From NCBI RefSeq assembly GCF_014652215.1, contig NZ_BMYJ01000002.1:62001-126000 (forward strand): DNA of 64,000 nucleotides, written 5' to 3'. Below, one piece after another: positions 1-8,000 of the stretch. Positions within the stretch are counted from its first letter, which is position 1. Each line of letters begins with the position of its first letter. The DNA is from Neogemmobacter tilapiae. Its GTDB lineage: Bacteria > Pseudomonadota > Alphaproteobacteria > Rhodobacterales > Rhodobacteraceae. The notes under the pieces are model-generated. The model saw only the letters and a program-made list of their open reading frames with translations. It was not told the origin of the DNA and did no database searches. The translations under genes and the position numbers were made by a program.

Positions 1-252
1 ATCCTTGGCCTCACCCTCATCTCTTACGCTGTCAACCTGTTCATCTTTGCCAGCGGTGGGCTGCGCCTCAGCGCCCCCCCCATTCTGCAATCCGGCGTCA
101 CCACCTATACCGACCCCGTCCCCCAAGCCCTTGTCCTGACCGCCATCGTGATTTCCTTCGCCATGACCGCCGTCATCACCATCCTCGCCCTTGGCGCTTG
201 GCTGGGTGCAGGCCATGACCGCGTTGATATGTCCGAAGGGGACGAGCCATGA
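1..252 (+). CDS. mnhC: Na+/H+ antiporter subunit C (Mrp/Mnh), 3' end only
   Basis: Membrane subunit of the multi-subunit Mrp/Mnh cation/proton antiporter. Only the last 83 residues lie in the window; the 5' part is cut by the window edge. Two hydrophobic segments are visible, and the family hallmark DPVPQALVLTAIVI (about residues 39-52 of the visible part) is shared by MnhC and its Complex I homologue NuoK. The stop codon overlaps the start of the next gene (ATGA), as is usual for translationally coupled mnh operons. Assignment rests on that motif and on the mnhD-E-F-G genes that follow in order. Confidence 0.93.
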   Translation: MLGLTLISYAVNLFIFASGGLRLSAPPILQSGVTTYTDPVPQALVLTAIVISFAMTAVITILALGAWLGAGHDRVDMSEGDEP

Positions 253-1739
253 CCCATCTCATCATCCTCCCCGTCGTCCTGCCTGCCCTGCTTGGCCCCA
301 TCACCCTGCTGTTCTTCCGCGCCCATCCCGCCGCTCAGCGCGCCATGGGCCTTGGCGGCACCGCCGCCCTTCTGGCCCTCGCGCTGGCCCTCTGGCCCAT
401 CGCCACGGATGGCCCCCAGCTCTACCGCCTTGGCGACTGGCCCGCCCCCTTTGGCATCGTTCTGGTCCTGGACCGCTTGGCCGCCCTCATGCTGATCCTG
501 ACGGCCTTCTTGGCCCTTGCCGTCCAGATCTACGTCCTTGGCACCGGATGGGACCGCAAGGGCCGCCATTTCCACGCCCTTTTCCTCTTTCAACTCATGG
601 GCCTGAACGGCGCTTTCCTGACGGGCGACGCCTTCAACCTTTTCGTGTTCTTTGAGGTTCTGCTCATCGCCTCTTACGGCCTCATGGTCCACGGCGGCGG
701 CACAAACCGCATCCGCGCCGGTGTCCAATACGTCACCTACAACCTTGTCGGCTCCAGCCTTTTCCTCATCGGCCTTGCCACCGTCTATGGCATGACCGGC
801 ACCCTCAACATGGCCGACCTTGGCCAGCGCATCGCCGCCTTGCCCGATGGCGACATGGCCTTGACCCGTGTCGCCGCCGTCCTGCTGCTGCTTGTCTTTG
901 CCATCAAGGGCGCCCTTGTCCCCCTCCACCTTTGGCTGCCCAACACCTATGCCCTCGCCCCCGGCCCGGTGGCCGCCCTTTTCGCCGTCATGACCAAGGT
1001 TGGCGCCTATGCCACCCTCCGGCTCGGCTCGGTCATGTTGCCCAAGGGCACGACCGAACTGCTGTTCGGCACCCTCCTTGCCCCCGCCGGAATGCTGACC
1101 CTCATCATCGGCGCGCTGGGCGTTCTGGGGGCCAAAGGCCTTGCCCGCCAGGCCGCCTTTGCCGCCGTCGCCTCCATGGGCACTGTCTTTATCGGCCTGT
1201 CGGCCCTAGACCCCGCCGTCACCGCCGCCACGCTTTACTATATGATCCACTCCACCCTCGCCGGGGCCCTCCTCTTCCTCATCACCGATCAGGTCCAAAC
1301 CTTGCGCAACAGCGACGATCTGACGCAAGCCCGCCCCCCACTGCCCGGAACGCTTGCCGCCCTGTTCTTTGTCGCAGCCATTGCAACCGCCGGAATGCCC
1401 CCGCTCTCCGGCTTCCTTGGCAAACTGCTGATCCTCCAATCCCTTCCGGTCTGGCCGGTCTGGACCACCATCCTTCTGGGTTCCCTCCTCCTGATGCTCG
1501 GCCTCGCCCGCTCTGGCAGCCTGCTTTTCTGGAAGGGGTATGAGATCGCCGCACAACCCACCGGCCAGATCCCACCCTTGGCGCGCTTTGCCCTTGTCGC
1601 ACTGATCCTGTCGCTGGTGGCCCTCACCCTTTTTGCAGGCCAGATTCACCCCGCCCTGCAACAGATCGCCCAAGACCTGCACGACCCCATCGCCTATGTT
1701 CAGGCCAATGACCTTCCCGCCATGGGGGCCAAGCCATGA
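249..1739 (+). CDS. mnhD: Na+/H+ antiporter subunit D
   Basis: Large proton-translocating subunit of the Mrp/Mnh antiporter, a homologue of Complex I NuoN/NuoL. The 496 residues match the usual length and form about 14 hydrophobic segments. Key charged residues of the family are present: Glu136 in FFEVLLIASYG, Lys220 in FAIKGALVPLHLWLPN, and Lys250 in AVMTKVGAYA. The start overlaps mnhC by 4 nt and the stop overlaps mnhE by 4 nt, so it is co-translated. With the other Mnh subunits it should exchange cytoplasmic Na+ for protons, serving salt and alkali tolerance. This role is known for the family and not shown here. Confidence 0.95.
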   Translation: MTHLIILPVVLPALLGPITLLFFRAHPAAQRAMGLGGTAALLALALALWPIATDGPQLYRLGDWPAPFGIVLVLDRLAALMLILTAFLALAVQIYVLGTGWDRKGRHFHALFLFQLMGLNGAFLTGDAFNLFVFFEVLLIASYGLMVHGGGTNRIRAGVQYVTYNLVGSSLFLIGLATVYGMTGTLNMADLGQRIAALPDGDMALTRVAAVLLLLVFAIKGALVPLHLWLPNTYALAPGPVAALFAVMTKVGAYATLRLGSVMLPKGTTELLFGTLLAPAGMLTLIIGALGVLGAKGLARQAAFAAVASMGTVFIGLSALDPAVTAATLYYMIHSTLAGALLFLITDQVQTLRNSDDLTQARPPLPGTLAALFFVAAIATAGMPPLSGFLGKLLILQSLPVWPVWTTILLGSLLLMLGLARSGSLLFWKGYEIAAQPTGQIPPLARFALVALILSLVALTLFAGQIHPALQQIAQDLHDPIAYVQANDLPAMGAKP

Positions 1740-2224
1740 AGCGTATCCTCCCCCATCCCGTCCTATCCGCCACGCTGCTGATCGTCTGGCTGCTGCTCGT
1801 CAACGACCTTGGACTTGGCAACATCCTTCTGGGCCTGATCCTCGCCCTGACCATTCCCCTGCTGACCCGTCCCTATTGGCCCGACAGCCCCCCCATCGCC
1901 CGGCCTTTCCTGCTGATCCCCTATATCCTGCTCGTCACATGGGACATCATTCTGGCCAACATCGCCGTCGCCAAGATCATCCTTTTCATGGCCCCTGATC
2001 GCATCCAGTCGCGGTTCATCACCGTGCCGCTTGACCTGAAAACGCCCGAGGCGATTGCCCTTCTCTCCGCCACCATCACCCTTACGCCCGGCACCGTCAC
2101 CGCCGATATTTCCACCGATGGCCGCGCCCTGCTGATTCATTCCCTCCACGCCCCCGACCCCGACGCCATCCGCGACGACATCAAGAACCGCTACGAATCC
2201 CGCCTCATAAGGATCTTCGGATGA
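1736..2224 (+). CDS. mnhE: Na+/H+ antiporter subunit E
   Basis: Small membrane subunit of the Mrp/Mnh antiporter, 162 residues, the normal size. The N-terminal half is two or three transmembrane helices. The C-terminal half is a soluble domain containing the MnhE-typical stretch LLSATITLTPGTVTADIS, which begins near residue 110. It overlaps mnhD (upstream) and mnhF (downstream) by 4 nt each, so its identity is supported by both sequence and order. MnhE is needed for assembly or full activity in studied systems; its precise role is unclear. Confidence 0.93.
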   Translation: MKRILPHPVLSATLLIVWLLLVNDLGLGNILLGLILALTIPLLTRPYWPDSPPIARPFLLIPYILLVTWDIILANIAVAKIILFMAPDRIQSRFITVPLDLKTPEAIALLSATITLTPGTVTADISTDGRALLIHSLHAPDPDAIRDDIKNRYESRLIRIFG

Positions 2225-2490
2225 TCGACATCGCCCTGACCTTCGCTATGGGAGGCTTTGCCGCAGGCCTCCTTCTCACCATGGCTCGCATCCTCCGCGC
2301 CCCCACCATGGCCGACCGGGTGCTGGCCTTGGATACGATGGTCGTCAATGTCATCGCCTTGATCGTGCTTTACGGCATCCAGAATGACTCTGATCTGGCC
2401 TTCGACATCGCCGTGCTTTTCGCCCTGACCGGCTTTGTCTCCACCGTCGCCCTCGCCAAATTCCTTCTGCGCGGGAACATCATCGAATGA
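2221..2490 (+). CDS. mnhF: Na+/H+ antiporter subunit F
   Basis: Small membrane protein of 89 residues with three hydrophobic helices, the standard size of MnhF/MrpF. The segment RAPTMADRVLALDTMVVN (residues 23-40) is the family signature between helices 1 and 2. It overlaps its neighbours by 4 nt on each side. It is part of the antiporter membrane complex; some MrpF homologues have been linked to bile-salt or cholate efflux, but nothing in this sequence bears on that. Confidence 0.93.
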   Translation: MIDIALTFAMGGFAAGLLLTMARILRAPTMADRVLALDTMVVNVIALIVLYGIQNDSDLAFDIAVLFALTGFVSTVALAKFLLRGNIIE

Positions 2491-2837
2491 CCGATATCCT
2501 CATCACCCTTCTGCTCATCATCGGTGCGGTCTTTGGCCTGATCGGCTCCTTCGGTCTCTGGAAACTCCGCCAACCGATGCAACGCCTGCACGCCCCCACC
2601 AAAGCCTCCACCGTCGGCGTCGGGGCCGTGCTGCTGGCCAGTGCTGTCCACAAAGGGACGCAGGGCCAGCCGAGTTGGGAGGAACTGTTGGTGCTGATTT
2701 TCCTCTTCATCACCGCCCCGGTGTCGGCGCTGTTTCTGGCCAAGGTGCATCTGCACAAGGATCACGCCCCCCAAGACTTGCCGCAGCCGGAAGGCTCGGA
2801 ATGGGCCACCTACAAAAACCCTGACGAACCACGCTGA
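2487..2837 (+). CDS. mnhG: Na+/H+ antiporter subunit G
   Basis: Last subunit of the Mrp/Mnh antiporter operon, 116 residues, with three hydrophobic helices. The signature GSFGLWKLRQPMQRLHAPTK (about residues 21-40) is the G-subunit hallmark. A charged C-terminal tail follows the third helix. The start overlaps mnhF by 4 nt. A strong GC-rich hairpin lies 32 nt past the stop, so this is probably the end of the transcript. The order C-D-E-F-G is the canonical one; the A/B subunits would lie before the window. Confidence 0.93.
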   Translation: MTDILITLLLIIGAVFGLIGSFGLWKLRQPMQRLHAPTKASTVGVGAVLLASAVHKGTQGQPSWEELLVLIFLFITAPVSALFLAKVHLHKDHAPQDLPQPEGSEWATYKNPDEPR

Positions 2838-2868
2838 TCCCCCGTCCCGACCGGCGACCAGCCGGACC

Positions 2869-2894
2869 GCGACCGCCGCCCCCCGGGCGGTCGC
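2869..2894 (+). terminator. GC-rich hairpin downstream of mnhG
   Basis: Perfect 9-bp stem GCGACCGCC / GGCGGTCGC with an 8-nt loop, 31 nt after the mnhG stop. No T-run follows, so it is either a Rho-assisted end or an RNA-stabilising 3' hairpin for the antiporter operon. Confidence 0.5.
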
Positions 2895-3219
2895 GATTGC
2901 AACGCTGGGCATAAGCGCGACCTCTTTCGGGGCTGAACCATAAATCAAGGGAAACAGCCGCAGCAGCGACCCCCCGCGGCGGTCACGGCCCTATGCGCGC
3001 AGATCGACCGAGGCTTGGCAGCGTGACCTCAGGACACTTGGGTTTTCGGGATTAAGGTCAAAGCCAAACATGCCCCTTTCATCCCATTTTGCCTCGTGGC
3101 CGATCCGCCCCTCCAGTCAGTCTTTGCGGATAGAGGAGTGGGCAGGTAAGCGGGCCTCACAGTAAATATTCGGTTAATCCTCCAAGGAAAATCATTTAAT
3201 AGCAATATATTAGTCGGAA

Positions 3220-3233
3220 TTTCACGCGTGAAA
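3220..3233. promoter_or_regulatory. 14-bp perfect palindrome upstream of leuB
   Basis: TTTCACGCGTGAAA is self-complementary over its full length. It lies 86 nt before the leuB start codon and immediately after the AT-rich promoter-like block. Position and symmetry suggest a dimeric repressor site. The regulator is unknown. Confidence 0.4.
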
Positions 3234-3318
3234 AGCCCCGGCTCCCCACCCGCCAGCCCTTGACCCCCGGCCCGTCCTTGGCTAGGCCCGTGCCGTCCGC
3301 CAGAACAGGAGCATTTCC

Positions 3319-4425
3319 GTGGCAAATCCTTCCCTTCTTATCCTCGCCGGCGACGGCATCGGCCCGGAAGTCATGGCCGAGGTGAAAAAGATCATCGGCT
3401 GGTTCGGGGCCAAGCGGGGCGTCCAGTTTGACGTGACCGAAGATCTGGTCGGCGGCTGTGCCTACGATGCCCACGGAACCCCCCTGACTGACGCCACGAT
3501 GGCCAAGGCTCAGGAAGTCGATGCGGTGCTTCTGGGGGCGGTCGGCGGGCCGAAATATGACAAGCTGGATTTCAGCGTGAAACCGGAACGCGGCCTCTTG
3601 CGGCTGCGGAAAGAGATGGACCTGTTCTCGAACCTCCGCCCCGCCCAATGTTTCGACGCCCTCGCCGACTTTTCTTCGCTGAAGAAAGAAGTGGTGGCCG
3701 GTCTGGACATCGTGATCGTCCGCGAACTGACCAGCGGCGTCTATTTCGGCGAACCCCGCGGGATCTTCATGGAAGGCAACGAACGGGTCGGCATCAATAC
3801 CCAGCGTTACACCGAAAGCGAAATCGCCCGTGTCGCGCGGTCGGCTTTTGAACTAGCCCGGAAACGCGGCAACAAGGTCTGCTCGATGGAAAAGGCCAAT
3901 GTGATGGAATCCGGCATCCTTTGGCGGGATGTGGTGCAGGAAATCCACGACAAGGAATACCCTGATGTGGAGCTTTCCCACATGTACGCCGACGCCGGCG
4001 CCATGCAGCTTTGCCGCTGGCCGAAACAGTTCGACGTGATCGTGACCGACAACCTGTTTGGCGATCTTCTGTCCGACGCGGCGGCGATGCTGACGGGTTC
4101 CTTGGGCATGCTGCCCTCGGCCTCTCTCGGTGCGCCGATGGCCAACGGTCGCCCGAAGGCCCTGTATGAGCCCGTCCACGGTTCGGCCCCCGACATCGCA
4201 GGCACGGGCAAGGCCAACCCCATCGCATGCATCCTGTCCTTCGCCATGGCCCTGCGTTATTCTTTTGACATGGGCGACGAGGCGACACGCGTCGAAAAGG
4301 CCGTTGAAAAGGTGCTGGCCGACGGCGTTCGCACGGCGGATCTGCTGGGCCCCGAAGGCGGCAGCCCGGTTTCGACCAGCGTCATGGGTGACAAGATTCT
4401 GGCCGCGCTGGACGCCAGTCTCTGA
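3319..4425 (+). CDS. leuB: 3-isopropylmalate dehydrogenase
   Basis: Oxidises and decarboxylates 3-isopropylmalate to 2-oxoisocaproate with NAD+, the third step of leucine synthesis in the cytoplasm. 368 residues, full length. Seen: [10 protein letters not shown]-type substrate loop ([18 protein letters not shown] from residue 91), the metal/substrate signature [20 protein letters not shown] (244-263), and the NAD-binding [18 protein letters not shown] (from 284). The start is GTG, chosen because AGGAG stands 7 nt upstream (3307-3311) and the protein begins at the normal place. A classic terminator follows. It stands apart from leuC/leuD in this window and has its own promoter region. Confidence 0.97.
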   Translation: MANPSLLILAGDGIGPEVMAEVKKIIGWFGAKRGVQFDVTEDLVGGCAYDAHGTPLTDATMAKAQEVDAVLLGAVGGPKYDKLDFSVKPERGLLRLRKEMDLFSNLRPAQCFDALADFSSLKKEVVAGLDIVIVRELTSGVYFGEPRGIFMEGNERVGINTQRYTESEIARVARSAFELARKRGNKVCSMEKANVMESGILWRDVVQEIHDKEYPDVELSHMYADAGAMQLCRWPKQFDVIVTDNLFGDLLSDAAAMLTGSLGMLPSASLGAPMANGRPKALYEPVHGSAPDIAGTGKANPIACILSFAMALRYSFDMGDEATRVEKAVEKVLADGVRTADLLGPEGGSPVSTSVMGDKILAALDASL

Positions 4426-4441
4426 CCTTTCGACCATTGCG

Positions 4442-4469
4442 AGAAGCCCCGGCTTGCCGGGGCTTTTCT
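4442..4469 (+). terminator. Rho-independent terminator of leuB
   Basis: Stem AAGCCCCGG / CCGGGGCTT with a CTTG tetraloop, followed by TTCTGTTTCT. It begins 17 nt after the leuB stop. Confidence 0.85.
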
Positions 4470-4543
4470 GTTTCTGCGTCCTGTGGTTGTAACGGCTTTG
4501 TGATCCGGATAAACGGTTGTCATTGAAGCCCGGAGTTGAACCC

Positions 4544-5440
4544 ATGCGCATTCTGCCTGCCATTCTGCTAACCTGCCTTTCGCTGACCGCCCAAATGGCA
4601 AGCGCCGAGGGCATCAAGGATTTCTTCCCTGACGATTATGCCATGCTGACCGAGGAAGACCGCAAGCTGGTCGACCAGTTGGATCTGCATCAGGGCAAGG
4701 TGACCACCGGGGACGGCATGGCCGAACTGGTGGTTCCCGAGGAATATTACTTTCTGGATGCCACCGATGCCCAGCTTGTGCTGGAGCAGATGTGGGGCAA
4801 TCCGCCGGACCCATCGGTAACAGGGATGATCTTTCCGCGTGATGGCTGGGCTTGGTCGGGTTCTTGGGGCGTGCCGATTAGCTATGATCCCATGGGCTAT
4901 GTTTCGGACGAAGACGCCGATTCTTATGACTATGACGAAATGCTGGGGGCGATGAAGGCTGACACGGCGGATAGCAACGAATGGCGGGTTCAGAACGGCT
5001 ATGAGCGGATCACGCTGGTCGGCTGGGCCGAACCGCCCCATTACGACAAGGCCACCAAAGAGCTGTATTGGGCCAAGCATTTGCAATTCGAAGGGGCCGA
5101 AAGCGATACACTGAACTATGACATCCGCGAATTGGGCCGCAAGGGCGTGCTGATCGTCAGTTTCATCGCCGGGATGGAACAACTGCCCGAGGTCAAGCAG
5201 GCTGCCCCTGACGTTCTAAAGATGGTCAGCTTTACCGAAGGCAACCGCTATGCCGATTTCCAGCCAGGTGTGGATACCGTCGCCGCCGTGGGCATCGGGG
5301 GGTTGATCGCAGGCAAGGTGGCCGCCAAGACCGGCCTTTTGCTGGTGCTTCTGGCCTTCCTGAAGAAAGGGGCCTTTTTGCTGATCATTCCGGTGATGTG
5401 GCTGTTCAACAAGCTGCGCGGTGGTGGCAATCAGGCGTGA
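4544..5440 (+). CDS. DUF2167 family exported membrane protein
   Basis: 298 residues from the ATG at 4544. The start was chosen because it begins a clean signal peptide (MRILPAILLTCLSLTAQMASA), whereas the longer in-frame TTG start would bury it. The mature part, rich in acidic and aromatic residues, resembles the DUF2167 family of uncharacterised bacterial membrane proteins (features such as GMIFPRDGWAWSG and GWAEPPHYDKATKELYWAK). A C-terminal hydrophobic region (about residues 245-290) gives one or two transmembrane segments ending in a basic tail. Likely periplasmic domain anchored in the inner membrane. The function is not known, and no operon partner is evident. Confidence 0.8.
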   Translation: MRILPAILLTCLSLTAQMASAEGIKDFFPDDYAMLTEEDRKLVDQLDLHQGKVTTGDGMAELVVPEEYYFLDATDAQLVLEQMWGNPPDPSVTGMIFPRDGWAWSGSWGVPISYDPMGYVSDEDADSYDYDEMLGAMKADTADSNEWRVQNGYERITLVGWAEPPHYDKATKELYWAKHLQFEGAESDTLNYDIRELGRKGVLIVSFIAGMEQLPEVKQAAPDVLKMVSFTEGNRYADFQPGVDTVAAVGIGGLIAGKVAAKTGLLLVLLAFLKKGAFLLIIPVMWLFNKLRGGGNQA

Positions 5441-5568
5441 CGAATGGCCGGGAATCTTTCAGATTCTGTAGGAAATCGTGAGGTAAAAGCTCCGGGCTTC
5501 CCCTTGCAGGAACGTTAACACTGGGCCAGAAAGGGGCAAGCCGGGCCGTGGGGGCCGGGCGAGCCTGA

Positions 5569-6597
5569 ATGATCATGACCAAATCACACCACCTGCGCGG
5601 CGCGCTGTTTTCGCTGGCCGCTTTCGGCATTTACGCGACCCACGATGTCATCGTGAAATTCCTGGGCGGGCATTATTCCAGCTTTCAGGTCATCTTCTTT
5701 TCCTGCCTGATGAGCTTTCCACTGGTCACCTTCCTTTTGATGGGGGACAAGACCGACGGCAACCTGATCCCGAAACATCCGTGGTGGACAGCGGTGCGGT
5801 CCATCTCGGCCGTCGTGAACGGCGGGGCGGGGTTTTATGCCTTTTCGCAACTGCCCCTAGCGCAGTGCTATGCGATCTTTTTCGCCATGCCGCTGCTGAT
5901 CACGCTGCTGGCCATTCCGATCCTTGGCGAAAAGGTTGGCCTGCGGCGCGGCATTGCTGTGGGTGTCGGCCTGATCGGGGTGATCATCGTGTTGCGTCCG
6001 GGCAGTGCCGATCTGGCGCTGGGCCATGCGGCGGCCTTGCTGGCGGCGCTGTCGGGTTCACTGACCTCGGTTCTGGTGCGCAAGATTGGGCAGGATGAAC
6101 GCTCAGTCGTGCTGATGCTTTATCCGATGGTGCTGACCTTTCTGGTCATGGGGCTGACCCTGCCCTTCGTCTATGTGCCGATGGAGGCGCGTGATCTGGG
6201 GCTGACGGCGGTCTTGGCGATGTTCGGCATGTGTGGTGGCCTTTTGATCATCCGCGCCTATCGGGCGGCCCCCGCGATCATCGTGGCCCCGATGCAATAT
6301 TCGCAGATCGTCTGGGCGGCGATCTATGGCTATCTGTTCTTCAATGAAACGGTTGACAGCTATACGCTGGTCGGGACGGCCGTGATCATTGCCAGCGGCA
6401 TGTATATCGTCTTGCGCGAAGGCACACCCAGCGTGTCGGAAAACACGCCGGTGCTGCAATCGCGCACAAGGATGGAAAGCGGGACATTCCCTCGGATCAG
6501 CCTGCTTTTGGGCCGTTCAAAAAAGCAGGGCAAAGCAGGTGGCAAGCGTCCGCAAAAGCGTGGCAGCCCTCTTGCAAAGGGCGAAGGTTCAGTTTAA
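5569..6597 (+). CDS. EamA/DMT-family permease
   Basis: 342-residue drug/metabolite transporter superfamily protein with ten hydrophobic helices arranged as two EamA repeats (about residues 8-145 and 155-290). The motif GEKVGLRRGIAVGVGLIGVI at the end of repeat 1 and FFNETVDSYTLVGTAVIIAS at the end of repeat 2 are typical. Members export amino acids, nucleosides or other metabolites; the substrate cannot be read from sequence. The last 50 or so residues are a basic, Ser/Lys/Gly-rich tail not normally part of the fold. Start: ATG at 5569, with an in-frame ATG at 5575 equally possible. A tRNA gene begins 15 nt after the stop. Confidence 0.88.
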   Translation: MIMTKSHHLRGALFSLAAFGIYATHDVIVKFLGGHYSSFQVIFFSCLMSFPLVTFLLMGDKTDGNLIPKHPWWTAVRSISAVVNGGAGFYAFSQLPLAQCYAIFFAMPLLITLLAIPILGEKVGLRRGIAVGVGLIGVIIVLRPGSADLALGHAAALLAALSGSLTSVLVRKIGQDERSVVLMLYPMVLTFLVMGLTLPFVYVPMEARDLGLTAVLAMFGMCGGLLIIRAYRAAPAIIVAPMQYSQIVWAAIYGYLFFNETVDSYTLVGTAVIIASGMYIVLREGTPSVSENTPVLQSRTRMESGTFPRISLLLGRSKKQGKAGGKRPQKRGSPLAKGEGSV

Positions 6598-6611
6598 CCC
6601 GCCCACACGGT

Positions 6612-6688
6612 CGGAGCGTAGCGCAGTCTGGTAGCGCACCTGCTTCGGGAGCAGGGGGTCGGAGGTTCGAATCCTCTCGCTCCGACCA
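6612..6688 (+). tRNA. tRNA-Pro (anticodon CGG)
   Basis: 77 nt including an encoded CCA. The acceptor stem CGGAGCG pairs with CGCTCCG, the discriminator is A6685, and the anticodon stem CCTGC/GCAGG encloses the loop TTCGGGA with anticodon CGG. The T arm contains GGTTCGAATCC. All arms fold. It reads CCG codons, which are common in this GC-rich genome. Confidence 0.97.
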
Positions 6689-6706
6689 AAAAATTCCCGA
6701 ATTTTT
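6689..6706 (+). terminator. Short A/T hairpin after tRNA-Pro
   Basis: AAAAATTC / GAATTTTT around a CC centre, directly after the tRNA CCA and ending in five T. It is a weak stem, plausible as the tRNA transcript end. Confidence 0.5.
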
Positions 6707-6831
6707 CAGTGCAGCATGATAGCGGATGACAATCGCGTGAAATCATGCGGTTCGGACTTTGGTCTGTAGCGCGAGAGGCCCGGCTTTGTTTAGGATCAGC
6801 CCATGTTTGGGCCACCTGAAAGGAAGCCAGA

Positions 6832-7248
6832 ATGAAACTGCTGAAATCCCTTGTGCTTGTCGGTGTTGTTGCGGGTGGGGCGGCTTTTGCCGATACGCCG
6901 CGGGAGGAATTGATGAAATCCTTCGGCGCGGCGGCCAAGACTTTGGGCCAGATGGCGGGCGGCGATGTGGCCTATGATCAGGCTGCGGCTGAGGCGGCGA
7001 AACTCGCGCTGGTGGAAGGGGCGGGAAAGATCGCAGCCACCTTTGAAGCGCCGCCTGCCGAGGGAGAGGAAACCGAGTCCAAGCCCGAGATCTGGACGAA
7101 TTGGGCCGATTTTGTCGCCAAGGGTGACGCTTTGAAAGCCGCGGCTGAGGGGATGGATGTGGCCAGTGCCGAGGGCATCGGTGCGGGCATGGGCGCGATT
7201 GGCGGCACCTGCAAGGATTGCCATACGCTGTATCGCGCGCAGAATTAA
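6832..7248 (+). CDS. Cytochrome c'/c-556 family protein
   Basis: 138 residues with a signal peptide (cleavage near AFA-DTP, residues 18-23), so periplasmic. Haem-binding CKDCH at 127-131, close to the C-terminus, is the hallmark of the four-helix cytochrome c' family. Met28 in REELMKSFG sits where c-556-type members place a Met axial ligand, so a six-coordinate low-spin electron carrier is more likely than a NO-binding c'. This last point is inference. An acidic loop near residues 73-85 is rich in Glu and Pro. It is monocistronic, facing a convergent hairpin. Confidence 0.88.
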   Translation: MKLLKSLVLVGVVAGGAAFADTPREELMKSFGAAAKTLGQMAGGDVAYDQAAAEAAKLALVEGAGKIAATFEAPPAEGEETESKPEIWTNWADFVAKGDALKAAAEGMDVASAEGIGAGMGAIGGTCKDCHTLYRAQN

Positions 7249-7262
7249 CGCCCTTTGATTTG

Positions 7263-7291
7263 GCCCCCGGCCCTGTTGTGGTGCCGGGGGC
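7263..7291. terminator. Bidirectional hairpin between cytochrome and I78 genes
   Basis: GCCCCCGGC / GCCGGGGGC, a perfect 9-bp stem with an 11-nt loop, between convergent genes. T-runs are weak on both sides. Confidence 0.6.
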
Positions 7292-7298
7292 TGTTCGT

Positions 7299-7592
7299 TC
7301 AGCCGCAGGTGACGCTGGTGATGAAACCCGTGTCGTCGATGTTGAAGTTCACGCGGTTTTCCTGAAAATCCATCGTGACCATCGTGCCGGGCTGGATGAC
7401 CCGCATCGGCTGGGAAAAGCGCATGGTTTCCAGCACCGCCTCTTTCCGACCGATCAGGGATTGCAGGCCGCTTGCACCACAAGCATCGGGCGTCTCGCCT
7501 GGGGTGGCAGGGGTTTGACCGGGTTCGTCGCCGCCCGTCGCGGGCATACAGGCGGCCAAGGCCAAGGGCAGGGCCAGAAACAGTTTGCGCAT
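7299..7592 (-). CDS. I78-family peptidase inhibitor-like lipoprotein
   Basis: 97 residues from the ATG at 7592, which has GAAAGGA upstream. The N-terminus is a lipoprotein signal with lipobox LAAC (Cys15 or so). The C-terminal domain carries the I78 pattern: a Cys near its start (DACGA), then RVIQPGTMVTMDF, a basic/acidic strand and a terminal Cys in SVTCG. The I78 family (type member an Aspergillus elastase inhibitor) consists of small secreted inhibitor-like proteins. It lies directly downstream of a paralogue, with 11 nt between them, so they are probably co-transcribed. The target protease is unknown. Confidence 0.8.
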   Translation of the reverse strand: MRKLFLALPLALAACMPATGGDEPGQTPATPGETPDACGASGLQSLIGRKEAVLETMRFSQPMRVIQPGTMVTMDFQENRVNFNIDDTGFITSVTCG

Positions 7593-7603
7593 AGAAATTC
7601 CTT

Positions 7604-7867
7604 TCAACCACACCAAAGCCGGACAATCCGGCCCTGGTCATCCAGATCGGCGTTCAGCCGGGTTTCGCTGTAATCCTCGGTAATGGCAGCACCCGGTGGG
7701 ATCAAGCGGACGGTGCCTTGGATCGACGACATTTCTTCCAAAAGGCGTCCCGGCTGGCCGACAAGATTGGCGCGGGCGACGGCCCCACAAGTGTCGGGTG
7801 GGGTTTCAGCGGTGGCCGTGCAAGCCGCCAGACCAAGGGCTGCGACAAGGAAAACGGATCGGCGCAT
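7604..7867 (-). CDS. I78-family inhibitor-like lipoprotein, paralogue
   Basis: 87 residues with a lipobox LAAC (Cys16) after a short hydrophobic signal, so an outer-membrane or periplasmic lipoprotein. The domain repeats the same pattern as its neighbour: DTCGA, VRLIPPGAAITEDYSETRLN, and a terminal LWCG. The two proteins align over the whole domain and arose by tandem duplication. Start ATG at 7867. It is first in a two-gene unit reading away from adhC. The function as an inhibitor is inferred from family only. Confidence 0.8.
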   Translation of the reverse strand: MRRSVFLVAALGLAACTATAETPPDTCGAVARANLVGQPGRLLEEMSSIQGTVRLIPPGAAITEDYSETRLNADLDDQGRIVRLWCG

Positions 7868-8000
7868 GGCGGGCCTTTCTGATGATCTTTCCTCAGTTCA
7901 CCACGGTCGGGGCGCGTCTGGCAAGGATCAGGTCGATTCCTGCGTTGCAAAGCCGCGAGGTTTCGCCCATCCCTTGGGAAACCTTTGGAGGATCAGCCCC

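Larger units (their letters stand above)
2838..3318. other. 481-nt intergenic region, mnhG to leuB
   Basis: No convincing gene was found. It holds the post-mnhG hairpin and then about 230 nt of GC-rich sequence without visible structure. A distinctly AT-rich block lies at about 3160-3220, containing TATATT at 3206-3211, and is the likely leuB promoter region. A perfect 14-bp palindrome follows at 3220-3233. An open frame on the minus strand across 3029-3325 has no recognisable protein character and runs through the palindrome and the leuB start. Confidence 0.6.

Noticed and set aside
3029-3325. 98-codon minus-strand frame upstream of leuB
   Set aside because: Spans the leuB promoter region and ribosome-binding site and lacks any protein-like pattern.
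6612-6688. tRNA-Pro as an integration site for a mobile element
   Set aside because: No integrase gene, no flanking partial duplicate of the tRNA 3' end, and neighbours are chromosomal-type genes.
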